From an uncultured Pseudorhodobacter sp. (GTDB lineage: Bacteria > Pseudomonadota > Alphaproteobacteria > Rhodobacterales > Rhodobacteraceae): a DNA stretch of 18,680 nt. The translations under genes were made by a program, and so were the position numbers. Shown in pieces: positions 6,467 through 13,959 of the stretch. Numbering within the stretch: position 1 is the first letter of the stretch; every line of letters starts with the position of its first letter. The notes below the pieces were generated by a model, which ran no database searches, had not been told where the DNA came from, and worked only from the letters and a program-made list of their open reading frames with translations. The stretch covers positions 1 through 18,680 of the forward strand of contig CALEMZ010000026.1 of assembly GCA_937910975.1 (NCBI GenBank). The letters are read 5' to 3'.

Positions 6467-6787
6467 CTAACCGGGAATTCGCGCCAAGGCTTTGAGGCGC
6501 AGGTTGCCCAAGAGGCGGGCATCGGCGAAGTTTCCATCCGGGCTTTGGGCATAAAGCTGCAAGAAAGCCAGGATGTCGGGCAGGTCTGCGTCCGTGATGT
6601 CGCCGAAAAGATAAGCGGTTTTGCCTGTTGCGCGGCAGGCGAGGGTCGAGGGGCGGGCGCAGCCTGACATGCACTCGGCACCCGCGACCGCAACATCAAG
6701 GCCCTGCGCCGCAATCGCGGCCTTCAATCGGGCCTCCAGCCCGGTTTGTCCTGCGGGGCAAGACCGACAGAGGGTCAATGTCGTCAT
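6467..6787 (-). CDS. DUF1636 metal-binding protein of the cobalamin locus
   Basis: The 106-residue protein belongs to the DUF1636 family, often found beside cobalamin genes and without an established function. It has a thioredoxin-like ferredoxin look: Cys7 and Cys10 (LCRSCP) near the N-terminus, then Cys39 and Cys43 (ECMSGC), and Cys51. These could hold a 2Fe-2S cluster or a metal ion. No signal peptide is seen, so it should be cytoplasmic. Its ATG overlaps the cobA stop in ATGA, so it is translated together with cobA as the last gene before the riboswitch. A role in electron supply or cobalt handling for B12 synthesis is a guess from context. Confidence 0.88.
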   Translation of the reverse strand: MTTLTLCRSCPAGQTGLEARLKAAIAAQGLDVAVAGAECMSGCARPSTLACRATGKTAYLFGDITDADLPDILAFLQLYAQSPDGNFADARLLGNLRLKALARIPG

Positions 6788-7506
6788 TCGCCCTCCGCCA
6801 GCGGCCCGATCAGGATCAGCGCGGGGCCATCACCGGCCTCTTCGACGACCAGACTTGCCAATGTGCCCAATGTACCGCGCACCAGCGATTGATTGGGTTT
6901 TGAGATGTTTTGCGCCAAAAGCACCGGCGTTGCCGCGCTCAGCCCGTGTTTTTGCAGGTTTTCGGCCAATGCCCCACAGGTGCGCTTGCCCATATAGACC
7001 ACGGTGGTCGCTTCTGCATCCGCCAGGGCGGCCCAGTTCAACCCTTCGGGCAGGCCGCCGGTCACATCCGCCCCGGTCAGGAATTGCACACGCCGCGCGG
7101 TCAGTCGCCGCGTGAGCGGGATACCTGCGGCGGCGGCGGCGGCAGAGGCAGAGGTGACACCGGGGATAATCTCAAACTTGATCCCGGCGCGGCGCAGGGC
7201 GGCGATTTCCTCTTCCAGCCGCCCGAAAATCCCGGCATCGCCGGATTTCAAGCGCACAACATGCGCCCCCGTGCTGGCGTATTCGACCAGCAAGCGGTTG
7301 ACGTGGTCTTGTTTGGGCGAGGCACGCCCGGCGCGTTTGCCCACGCCAATCAAATCGGCGCCGGGCTTGGCATGTTCCAGGATGGGACCGGAGGACAGGT
7401 CATCAAACAGCACCGCATCCGCGATCTGAAGGCGTTTCACGGCGGCAAGGGTCAGCAAATCCGGGTCGCCGGGGCCGGAGGAGACGAAGGATACAAAGCC
7501 GGTCAT
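6784..7506 (-). CDS. cobA: Uroporphyrinogen-III C-methyltransferase CobA
   Basis: CobA adds methyl groups at C-2 and C-7 of uroporphyrinogen III, giving precorrin-2, the entry step to corrinoids and sirohaem. The 240 residues show SSGPGDPDLLT (9-19) as the N-terminal motif, VVRLKSGDAGIFGR, then IIPGVTSASAAAAAAGIPLTR and VVYMGKRT. It is a single-domain protein, without the oxidase part of CysG. The usual GGDPFVFGRGGEE motif reads SGDAGIFGRLEEE here; the key Asp stays. The start overlaps the cobB stop and the stop overlaps the DUF1636 start, each by four bases. A run of GCG triplets encodes the alanine stretch. Assignment to this step rather than another methyltransferase is supported by the K-P-x-Q-like ASPKQDHVNRLLVEYA segment. 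Confidence 0.92.
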   Translation of the reverse strand: MTGFVSFVSSGPGDPDLLTLAAVKRLQIADAVLFDDLSSGPILEHAKPGADLIGVGKRAGRASPKQDHVNRLLVEYASTGAHVVRLKSGDAGIFGRLEEEIAALRRAGIKFEIIPGVTSASAAAAAAGIPLTRRLTARRVQFLTGADVTGGLPEGLNWAALADAEATTVVYMGKRTCGALAENLQKHGLSAATPVLLAQNISKPNQSLVRGTLGTLASLVVEEAGDGPALILIGPLAEGE

Positions 7507-8825
7507 GACGCTTGCCCGATCAGGTGAAAATAGGTGCCCGTTGCCATGCCACCTTGCGCAAAGCGGCGCAGGGACCCGGTTTCGGGCACTTCCACACCGC
7601 TGGCATCGCGCACTTCGGCCAAGGGGGCGTCGGGCTGGTCCAGAATGGTGGAATAGTGAAACTCATGCCCGCGCAGCCGCGCGCCTGCTGCTTGTCCCGG
7701 AATGGGCTGCAACAGGGTTGCTTGGCGATAGCCAAGATGCATTTTGCGTTTTTCATATGAGGTGACAAGGCCCAGAAGTCCCGCCATCTCATGGCGTACG
7801 CCTTCTTTATCCACCAGTGCCGCCCCTAGGGCCATATAGCCGCCGCACTCGCCATGCACGGGGCGGGTTTGGGCAAAGCCTTTGATTTTTTGGCGAAAAC
7901 CTGTGGCCGCGGCCAGTTTTCCTGCATGCAATTCCGGGTAGCCACCGGGCAACCAACAGCAATCGGCACTGTGATCGGGACCTTCGTCACCAAGGGGCGA
8001 AAAGGGAAGAATTGTGGCCCCCGCAGCGCGCCATGCCGCGATCAGATGCGGGTAAACAAAGGAAAACGCGGCATCGCGGGCAAGGGCGATGCGTTGGCCG
8101 GGAGGGGGCATTTTGGTCGGGGTTAAGGCCGGTTGCGGCGCGGCAGCACTGGCGGCCAGCAGCGCCGGAATATCCACATGGGCGGACACGAACGCGGCGG
8201 CGCGCTTCAAGATCGCGACGAGATCCAGGTTTTCCTCGGCCTGCACAAGGCCCAGATGCCGTTCGGGCAGGGTGATGTCGGGGTTGCGTGGCAGCGCGCC
8301 GAACACCGTAATGCCCTGCGCCGCCATGCCCGCACGCACCATCGCCTCATGCCGGGGGGAGGCGACGCGGTTGAGGATGACGCCCGCGAAAGGCATCTCC
8401 GGGCGCAGTTTGGCAAAACCAAGCGCCACCGCCGCCGCTGATTGCGCCTGCCCGGACACATCGATCACCAGCACCACGGGCCAACCCATCAGCGTGGCAA
8501 TGTCTGCGCTGGCCCCGCTGCCCGTTTCTCCCGCAATGGCAACGCCGTCAAACAGGCCCATGGAGCCTTCTGCGATAATCAGCTCAGCATCGGAAGCCTG
8601 CGCCAGAATCCCACACAGGATGGCTTGCGGCATCGCCCAACTGTCGAGGTTATAAGAGGCGCGGCCAGAAGCGGCGTAGTGAAAGGCCGGATCAATGTAA
8701 TCGGGCCCGCTTTTGAAAGGTTGCACCTTCACGCCCTGCGCCCGCAAGGCGGCCAATAGCCCCAGCGTGACGGTGGTTTTTCCAGTGCCCGAAGCCGGGG
8801 CTGAGATGAGCAGACCCTTGGGCAT
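7503..8825 (-). CDS. cobB: Hydrogenobyrinic acid a,c-diamide synthase CobB
   Basis: CobB amidates the a and c side chains of hydrogenobyrinic acid using glutamine and ATP, giving the substrate of cobalt insertion. The 440 residues start with a P-loop (SAPASGTGKTT, 8-18) of the dethiobiotin-synthetase-like ATP domain, with KSGPDYIDP (38-46) and AEGSMGLFDG (85-94). The C-terminal half is a class I glutamine amidotransferase: LPGGYPELHA (292-301), the nucleophile Cys327 in VHGECGGYMALG, and His434 in TYFH. Length is normal. Start and stop overlap cobM (1 base) and cobA (4 bases). The CobB rather than CbiA name follows from the aerobic gene set. Confidence 0.95.
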   Translation of the reverse strand: MPKGLLISAPASGTGKTTVTLGLLAALRAQGVKVQPFKSGPDYIDPAFHYAASGRASYNLDSWAMPQAILCGILAQASDAELIIAEGSMGLFDGVAIAGETGSGASADIATLMGWPVVLVIDVSGQAQSAAAVALGFAKLRPEMPFAGVILNRVASPRHEAMVRAGMAAQGITVFGALPRNPDITLPERHLGLVQAEENLDLVAILKRAAAFVSAHVDIPALLAASAAAPQPALTPTKMPPPGQRIALARDAAFSFVYPHLIAAWRAAGATILPFSPLGDEGPDHSADCCWLPGGYPELHAGKLAAATGFRQKIKGFAQTRPVHGECGGYMALGAALVDKEGVRHEMAGLLGLVTSYEKRKMHLGYRQATLLQPIPGQAAGARLRGHEFHYSTILDQPDAPLAEVRDASGVEVPETGSLRRFAQGGMATGTYFHLIGQAS

Positions 8826-9607
8826 CAGGGCGCATCCGGAAAGCGCGGATCGGTGCCGACGGGGCGGTAGCGCCTGTCATAATCGCCTGCGTAAAGGCGG
8901 CTTTCGTCAAAATCTTCCGCACCGATGGCGTGGCCCACGAGGATCAGCGCGGTGCGCTCCATTTCCGCACCGATTGCGGTTTCAAGCGTCTCCAGCGTGG
9001 CTTTGACCACGCGCTGGTCCGGCCAGCTTGCGCGCCAGACCACGGCCACAGGGCAATCGGCCCCGTAATGCGGTGTAAGTTCGGCCACCACGCGCTCCAG
9101 AACATGCACCGAAAGGTGGATGGCCAGTGTGGCCCCGGTGGCGGCAAAGGCCGAAAGCGTTTCGCCTTCCGGCATGGCCGAGGCACGGCCAGAAGTGCGC
9201 GTCAAGATCACCGATTGCGCCACGCCGGGCAAAGTAAGCTCCGCGCCCAAAGCGGCGGCGGCGGCGGCAAAGGCGGGCACGCCGGGGGTCACATCATAAG
9301 GGATGTTCAGCGCCCGCAGGCGGCGCAACTGTTCGCCCATCGCTGACCAGACCGACAGATCGCCCGAATGAAGCCGCGCCACATCCTGACCTTCGGCATG
9401 GGCCGCGGCAATTTCGGCGATAATCTCATCGAGCGACAAAGAGGCGGTGTTCACAATCCGTGCGCCGGGCGGGCAGTGCGACAGCAGCGCCTGCGGCACC
9501 AGTGATCCGGCATAAAGACAGACCGGGCTGGCCGCGATCAGGTCGCGCCCGCGCAGGGTGATAAGGTCGGGGGCACCGGGGCCTGCGCCAATGAAGTGAA
9601 CGGTCAT
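8825..9607 (-). CDS. cobM: Precorrin-4 C(11)-methyltransferase CobM
   Basis: CobM methylates C-11 of precorrin-4 to form precorrin-5. The 260 residues show FIGAGPGAPDLITLRG (5-20), LYAGSLVP, ARLHSGDLSVWSAM, TPGVPAFAAAAAALG and the ILTRTSGRASAMPEGE segment typical of CobM/CbiF. Length is normal. It starts inside the cobE... cobM junction: its ATG overlaps the cobE stop by four bases, and its stop shares one base with the cobB start. A 17-base GCG run encodes alanines just after TPGV. Confidence 0.96.
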   Translation of the reverse strand: MTVHFIGAGPGAPDLITLRGRDLIAASPVCLYAGSLVPQALLSHCPPGARIVNTASLSLDEIIAEIAAAHAEGQDVARLHSGDLSVWSAMGEQLRRLRALNIPYDVTPGVPAFAAAAAALGAELTLPGVAQSVILTRTSGRASAMPEGETLSAFAATGATLAIHLSVHVLERVVAELTPHYGADCPVAVVWRASWPDQRVVKATLETLETAIGAEMERTALILVGHAIGAEDFDESRLYAGDYDRRYRPVGTDPRFPDAP

Positions 9608-9960
9608 GCGCTTTGTCCTTTCGCGAGGGCCATCGTCGCCGTGCCATCTGGCGCGGTGATGCGGCGTTGTATCAATACGGACCCCGGCCCGGCAGCGGCC
9701 AAAGCGGCGGCCTCGGCCACGGATGTCGGCCCATAGCGACCGGGCTGGTGCGGGGCAGGGGTTGCGGCGCGGTCACCTGCCAAATCCGCCAATGCTACGC
9801 TGACCAGGGGCAAAGCGCGCTCCGCCGCCAAGGCCCGCAACGCGGGATGGCCCGCCTTATCGGCGACGATAGCCAGGGCATCCACCGGAATATCCGCCAA
9901 AAGGCCACGCAAGCCAGGCAGGCTGGCCGAGGCGCGAAGTCCGAAACCTGCGACGATCAT
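9604..9960 (-). CDS. cobE: Cobalamin biosynthesis protein CobE
   Basis: This 118-residue protein matches the small CobE/GbiG C-terminal-like family. CobE is needed for B12 synthesis in organisms with the aerobic pathway, but its exact chemistry is not settled; CbiG relatives open a lactone in the anaerobic route. It starts MIVAGFGLR and carries TSVAEAAAL (79-87), the best family motif, followed by GPGSVLIQRR. An open frame continues upstream to 10224 but only as non-conserved sequence within cobL, so ATG 9960 is used; it overlaps the cobL stop in ATGA. It stands between cobL and cobM. Confidence 0.9.
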   Translation of the reverse strand: MIVAGFGLRASASLPGLRGLLADIPVDALAIVADKAGHPALRALAAERALPLVSVALADLAGDRAATPAPHQPGRYGPTSVAEAAALAAAGPGSVLIQRRITAPDGTATMALAKGQSA

Positions 9961-11153
9961 AGCACCACGCTCCATTGTACCACGGGGCGGGCCGGCACCC
10001 AGCCGCGCATGCGGCCCAAGGGGGCGGCGCTGGCAAGCTCCAGCCGCAACAAGCTGCCGCCCTTGCGTGCGTGCCAATCGGCCAGCAGCATTTCGGTTTC
10101 CAGCGTTACCCCATTCATCACCAACCTCGTGCCTTGGGGCATGTTGGAAAACAGCGTTTCCAGCAATGGCCCATTGCCGCCACCACCGATGAAAACCGCG
10201 TCTGGCGCAGGCAGGCTGGCACATTGGGCGGGCAGTTGCCCCTGCTCCACAGCGCTGTTGATCACCTGCATCTGCTGCAAAAGGCCAAACCGCGTGATGT
10301 TCTCGGCGATATTCGCGGCCCGATCCGGCTTTGCCTCAATTGCCACTGCGCGCCCGCCCGCAAGACACCATTCGACCGAGACAGAGCCAGAGCCGGCACC
10401 GATATCCCAAAGCGTTTCGCCGGGGCACGGGGCCAAAGCGCAGAGCGTCAGCGCCCGGATCGGGCGCTTGGTGATCTGGCCATCATGGGCAAAGGCGTCG
10501 TCGGGCAGGCCGGGGGTGGCGGGCAGGCCTGCGGGGGTAGCAACCGCCAGCCCCACGGCAACGGGGGCGGCAATATCCACAAGGGCAAAGCTTTGGGCGG
10601 TTGTGGCCCGGCAGCGCTGATGCGGGCCGCCCAAGCGTTCCATCACCTCCATCTGCGTATCGCCAGCCCCGCGCGCGGTCAGCCATTCGGCCAGCGCTGC
10701 GGGTGCCTGCCCGTCGCGCAGCAGGCACAAGATACGCGCCCCCCGGTGCAGGGCGGGCAGAAGCCGCTCAAATGGGGCGGCATGCAGGCCAAAGCAACGG
10801 GTTTCCTCCAGCCGCCAGCCTAAGTGGTTCGCGGCCAGTGCAAAGGTTGAAGGCGCGGGGAAGGATTGCCATTCGCCCGGCTGAATATGCGGCAGCAAGG
10901 AGCCGCCCGCGCCAAACCAAAACGGATCACCCGAGGCCAAAACCACCACAGGCCGCCCGCGCAAGGCTAGAACTGGCGCCACCGAAAACGGTACGGGCCA
11001 AGCATGGCCACGCAGGCCGACATTGGCCAGTTCCAGATGGCGCGGCCCGCCAAACACGGCCTCGGCCCGCGCCAAGGTGTCACGGCTGGCGCTTGACAAA
11101 CCGCCCAACCCGCCTTCATTCAAACCAATGATGCTCAACCAAGGGTCAGCCAT
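9957..11153 (-). CDS. cobL: Precorrin-6Y C5,15-methyltransferase (decarboxylating) CobL
   Basis: CobL methylates C-5 and C-15 of precorrin-6B (dihydro-precorrin-6X) and removes the acetate side chain at C-12, giving precorrin-8X. The 398 residues join two methyltransferase domains: an N-terminal CbiE-like part with WLSIIGLNEGG (5-15) and ASGDPFWFG (73-81), and a C-terminal CbiT-like part with AFAHDGQITKRPIRA (220-234) and LWDIGAGSGSVSVEW (248-262). A strong ribosome binding site (GGAGG at 11160-11164) lies six bases upstream, inside the first codons of cobK on the other strand. The next upstream gene on this strand, cobJ, is 717 bases away with cobK between. The stop overlaps cobE by four bases. 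Confidence 0.96.
   Translation of the reverse strand: MADPWLSIIGLNEGGLGGLSSASRDTLARAEAVFGGPRHLELANVGLRGHAWPVPFSVAPVLALRGRPVVVLASGDPFWFGAGGSLLPHIQPGEWQSFPAPSTFALAANHLGWRLEETRCFGLHAAPFERLLPALHRGARILCLLRDGQAPAALAEWLTARGAGDTQMEVMERLGGPHQRCRATTAQSFALVDIAAPVAVGLAVATPAGLPATPGLPDDAFAHDGQITKRPIRALTLCALAPCPGETLWDIGAGSGSVSVEWCLAGGRAVAIEAKPDRAANIAENITRFGLLQQMQVINSAVEQGQLPAQCASLPAPDAVFIGGGGNGPLLETLFSNMPQGTRLVMNGVTLETEMLLADWHARKGGSLLRLELASAAPLGRMRGWVPARPVVQWSVVL
11093..11121 (+). promoter_or_regulatory. Possible cobK promoter inside cobL
   Basis: A perfect TTGACA (11093-11098) lies on the plus strand 54 bases before the cobK start, inside the cobL coding region. Possible -10 boxes at 16-17 bases spacing (TTCATT or TCATTC) are weak. 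Since cobK has no upstream spacer, any promoter of its own must be within cobL. Candidate only. Confidence 0.3.
11141..11145 (+). promoter_or_regulatory. cobK ribosome binding site inside cobL
   Basis: AAGGG lies six bases before the cobK ATG and within codons 3-5 of cobL on the other strand. It supports ATG 11152 as the cobK start. Confidence 0.6.
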
Positions 11154-11895
11154 GCGCCTCCTCCTTTTGGGTGGTACAACCGAAGCCTCGATGCTCGCCC
11201 GCGCTTTGGCTGCGCGCGGGGTGGATGCGGTGTTTTCCTATGCCGGGCGTACCCAAGAACCGGTAACGCAGCCCCTGCCAACGCGGATCGGCGGTTTCGG
11301 GGGTGTTTCGGGGCTGATCGATTATCTGCACACAAAGCGTATCACACATATCATCGACGCCACGCACCCTTTCGCCGCCGGGATGAGCCGCAACGCTGTG
11401 GAGGCCAGCCTCGCTACGGGCCTTCCATTGCTGGCGCTGGAGCGCGCGCCGTGGCAGGCAAAGGCAGGCGACCATTGGACCCATGTCACCGATATCGAAG
11501 GCGCTGTGGCCGCATTGCCTGAAGCCCCGGCGCGGGTTTTTCTGGCCATAGGCAAACAGACGTTGGCGCCGTTCGCCGCCAAGCCCCAGCACCATTACCT
11601 TTTGCGCCTCGTCGATCCGCTGGGGGCATTGCCCCTGCCCAATGCAACCGCCCTTGTGGCGCGCGGGCCGTTTGATGAGGCGGGCGATACCGCATTGCTG
11701 CGCCTGCATCACATCACCCACGTCGTTGCCAAGAACGCAGGCGGCAGCGGGGCAGAGGCCAAAATCCGCGCCGCGCGCGCGCTGGGCTTGCCGGTGATCT
11801 TGGTGGAGAGGCCAAGCCTGCCGCCCCGGCAGGTTGCGGCGAGCGTTGATGCGGTGCTTGGCTGGCTGGATCATAGCGCGGATCGCGGCGTATAA
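11152..11895 (+). CDS. cobK: Precorrin-6A reductase CobK
   Basis: CobK reduces precorrin-6A to precorrin-6B with NADPH, the step between CobF and CobL. The 247 residues begin MRLLLLGGTTEA (dinucleotide-binding motif, 3-12), then IGGFGG, DATHPFA (69-75), FLAIGKQTL, and the C-terminal VVAKNAGGSGAEAKIRAA (191-208). An in-frame GTG at 11023 would add 43 non-conserved residues, so ATG 11152 is chosen, with AAGGG six bases upstream. It is the only plus-strand gene of the locus. Its ATG shares two bases with the cobL ATG, and its last 25 bases overlap the 3' end of cobJ. If cobJ and cobL are on one transcript, that RNA is antisense to all of cobK. Confidence 0.95.
   Translation: MRLLLLGGTTEASMLARALAARGVDAVFSYAGRTQEPVTQPLPTRIGGFGGVSGLIDYLHTKRITHIIDATHPFAAGMSRNAVEASLATGLPLLALERAPWQAKAGDHWTHVTDIEGAVAALPEAPARVFLAIGKQTLAPFAAKPQHHYLLRLVDPLGALPLPNATALVARGPFDEAGDTALLRLHHITHVVAKNAGGSGAEAKIRAARALGLPVILVERPSLPPRQVAASVDAVLGWLDHSADRGV
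11157..11166 (-). promoter_or_regulatory. cobL ribosome binding site inside cobK
   Basis: AAGGAGGAGG on the minus strand contains GGAGG six bases before the cobL ATG. It lies in codons 2-5 of cobK on the opposite strand. It is one of the strongest ribosome binding sites of the locus, fitting a gene that cannot rely on coupling to an adjacent upstream gene. Confidence 0.75.
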
Positions 11896-12605
11896 ATATG
11901 CGGCCCGATGCGCCGGGTCTGCGAATTCCCGACAATCACCACGGTGCGCATATCGGCCATGTCCGGTACGGCCTCTGCCAAGGTGACGGTGTTCAAGGCC
12001 TCCTCGGGGGTTGAAACCGCACGGGCAAAGGTGATGAGGCGCTGCGGCTCGCAATGATCTCGTAAAATCTCCAACACGCGGGCAAATTGATGCGGGCGGC
12101 TGGCAGAGCGCGGATTGTAAAACGCCATAGCAAAATCACCCTGCGCGGCCAGGGAAACCCGCTTTTCCACCGTGGCAAAGGGTTTTAGGTTGTCGCTCAG
12201 GTTGATGGCGCAGAAATCATGGCCCAAGGGCGCGCCAGCGCGCGCAGCGGCGGCCAGCATGGCGGTGATGCCGGGCAAAATCCGAATATCCAGCGCTAGA
12301 TATTCCGGGAAGGTCTCCAAAGCCTCAAAAATCGCTGAGGCCATGGCAAAAACCCCCGGATCCCCCGAGGAAACAACGACCACGCGCTTGCCTTGCGCCG
12401 CCATTTGCAACGCATGTTGGGCGCGGTCCATCTCCACCCGGTTGTCGGAAGGGTGCAGCGTCAGGCCCGTACGCGACGCAACGCGCGCAACGTAAGGAAT
12501 ATAGCCCACCACATCGGTTGCCTGCGCCAGTACCGCCGTCACCTCTGGCGTGACAAGCGTTTGCGCGCCGGGGCCAAGCCCTGCAACAACCAACCAGCCG
12601 CTCAT
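11871..12605 (-). CDS. cobJ: Precorrin-3B C(17)-methyltransferase CobJ
   Basis: CobJ methylates C-17 of precorrin-3B and contracts the ring, forming precorrin-4. The 244 residues show VVAGLGPGAQTLVTPE (6-21), DVVGYIPYV, SDNRVEMDRAQHAL (53-66), VSSGDPGVFAMA (78-89), ILPGITAMLAAAARAGAPLGHD and FYNPRS, all typical of CobJ/CbiH. It is a single-domain protein without the extra domains of some relatives. Its ATG overlaps the cobI stop by four bases. Its 3' end overlaps the 3' end of cobK by 25 bases on the other strand. Confidence 0.96.
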   Translation of the reverse strand: MSGWLVVAGLGPGAQTLVTPEVTAVLAQATDVVGYIPYVARVASRTGLTLHPSDNRVEMDRAQHALQMAAQGKRVVVVSSGDPGVFAMASAIFEALETFPEYLALDIRILPGITAMLAAAARAGAPLGHDFCAINLSDNLKPFATVEKRVSLAAQGDFAMAFYNPRSASRPHQFARVLEILRDHCEPQRLITFARAVSTPEEALNTVTLAEAVPDMADMRTVVIVGNSQTRRIGPHIYTPRSAL

Positions 12606-13327
12606 TCCGCGATCTCCGGGCGGCGACCATGGCCATGGATCAACACGATGGCGAAATAGGGTGTTTCGGTCCCATCCACCTCGGCCAGTTTCACGACGCG
12701 CTGCTTTGGCATTGTGCCGTATTCCACCAGCCAGGCGGCATCGAGCCGCCCTGCGGCCTCCAGCGCGCGGCGCACTTTGGGCAGGTTGCGCCCGGTTTTC
12801 ATGATCACCAACGCATCTGATTGCCGCATGTGCTGGATCAGGTCTTCCTCGGGCAGGGTGGCCATCAGCACCGTCATCACGTCATCGCCCCAAGTGATCG
12901 GGATGCCGGTTGCGTTCCAACACCCTGTCATGCCGGTGATACCGGGGATCACGTCAATCTCCACCCGGCCCAGCAGGCGCGTGTAAAGATGCATGAAAGA
13001 GCCGTAGAAAAAGGGGTCGCCCTCACACAGCACCACCACCTCGCCGGGCATTGCGGCAAGGCGTGCGGCCCAATCGTCGTAGAAGCGGGCCAGAATATCG
13101 TTATATTCTGGTGTGTTGAACAGAACTTCTGTGGTGACAGGATATTCCATCGCAAATTCGGTCGCACCGGGGGCCAGCATCCCCTCCACAATCTGGCGGG
13201 CTTGGCCTTTACGGCCCGCCTTGCGGAAATAGGCGATTTGCGTGGCCTGCCGAATGGCCCGGTCTGATTTCACCGAAATCAGATCAGGGTCGCCCGGCCC
13301 AAGCCCCGCGCAGATGATCCGAGCCAT
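12602..13327 (-). CDS. cobI: Precorrin-2 C(20)-methyltransferase CobI
   Basis: CobI methylates C-20 of precorrin-2 to give precorrin-3A, the substrate of CobG. The 241 residues begin MARIICAGLGPGDPDLISVK and carry FRKAGRKGQAR, VLCEGDPFFYGSFMHLY (99-115), VIPGITGMTGCWNATGIPITW (a long conserved stretch, 126-146) and IMKTGRNLPKVR. An upstream extension of the open frame within cobH is not conserved; ATG 13327 has AAGGA six bases before it. It starts two bases after the cobH stop and overlaps cobJ by four bases. Confidence 0.96.
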   Translation of the reverse strand: MARIICAGLGPGDPDLISVKSDRAIRQATQIAYFRKAGRKGQARQIVEGMLAPGATEFAMEYPVTTEVLFNTPEYNDILARFYDDWAARLAAMPGEVVVLCEGDPFFYGSFMHLYTRLLGRVEIDVIPGITGMTGCWNATGIPITWGDDVMTVLMATLPEEDLIQHMRQSDALVIMKTGRNLPKVRRALEAAGRLDAAWLVEYGTMPKQRVVKLAEVDGTETPYFAIVLIHGHGRRPEIAE

Positions 13328-13329
13328 AT

Positions 13330-13959
13330 CTATTCCTTCCGGCTGGCAAGCGCGTTGACCGCCGCCACTGTGATTGCCGAGCCGCCAAGCCGCCCCTGGA
13401 CCACCAGCGAGGGCACGGGTGGGGCCGTCATCAGCGCTTCTTTGCTTTCGGCGGCCCCGACAAAGCCCACGGGGCAGCCGATGATGGCGGCGGGACGCGG
13501 GCAGCTTGGGTCTTCGAGCATGTTGAGCAGGTGGAAAAGGGCGGTCGGCGCGTTGCCAATAGCCACCACAGCCCCGGCAAGTTTCGGGCGCCACAGTTCC
13601 AGCGCCGCCGCTGAGCGGGTGTTTGACATTTCAGCCGCCATTCCCGGCACGCGCGGGTCTCGCAAAGTGCAGATCACCTCATTGTCTTTGGGCAGGCGGG
13701 TGCGCGTGATGCCTTCGGAAACCATATAGGCATCGCACAGTATCGGCGCGCCGTCCTCAAAAGCTGCCCGCGCGGCAATGGCCATGCCCTTGGAAAACTG
13801 GATGAATTTCTCCAGCCCAACCATCCCGGCCGCATGGATCATGCGCACGGCGACAATCTCTTCCTCCGGCGTGAAGCGCGCAAGGTCGGCCTCGGCCCGG
13901 ATCATGGCAAAGGATTGCAGGTAGATGGCGGCACCGTTGGTTTCATAGCTATGGGGCAT
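13330..13959 (-). CDS. cobH: Precorrin-8X methylmutase CobH
   Basis: CobH moves the methyl group from C-11 to C-12 of precorrin-8X, giving hydrogenobyrinic acid. The 209 residues begin MPHSYETNGAAIYLQSFAMI and contain the catalytic His42 in RMIHAAGMVGLE, SKGMAIAARAA, CDAYMVSEGITR, IGNAPTALF (134-142) and GCPVGFVGAAESKEAL (161-176). A TTG at 13971 would add four residues; the ATG at 13959 matches the usual family start better. With this start it overlaps the cobG 3' end by 11 bases, with a weak GAG ribosome binding site. It lies two bases before cobI. Confidence 0.96.
   Translation of the reverse strand: MPHSYETNGAAIYLQSFAMIRAEADLARFTPEEEIVAVRMIHAAGMVGLEKFIQFSKGMAIAARAAFEDGAPILCDAYMVSEGITRTRLPKDNEVICTLRDPRVPGMAAEMSNTRSAAALELWRPKLAGAVVAIGNAPTALFHLLNMLEDPSCPRPAAIIGCPVGFVGAAESKEALMTAPPVPSLVVQGRLGGSAITVAAVNALASRKE

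Noticed and set aside
9613..10620. 335-codon open frame on the plus strand opposite cobE and cobL
   Set aside because: Low-complexity, Pro/Ser/Ala-rich translation without motifs; explained by the GC bias of the real genes.
11146..12054. 302-codon minus-strand frame opposite cobK, which would fill the gap between cobJ and cobL
   Set aside because: It has no family features and covers the start of cobL and the end of cobJ in another frame, while cobK on the plus strand has all conserved motifs.
13328..13594. Upstream extension of the cobI frame
   Set aside because: It overlaps cobH in another frame and lacks conservation; ATG 13327 has a proper ribosome binding site.
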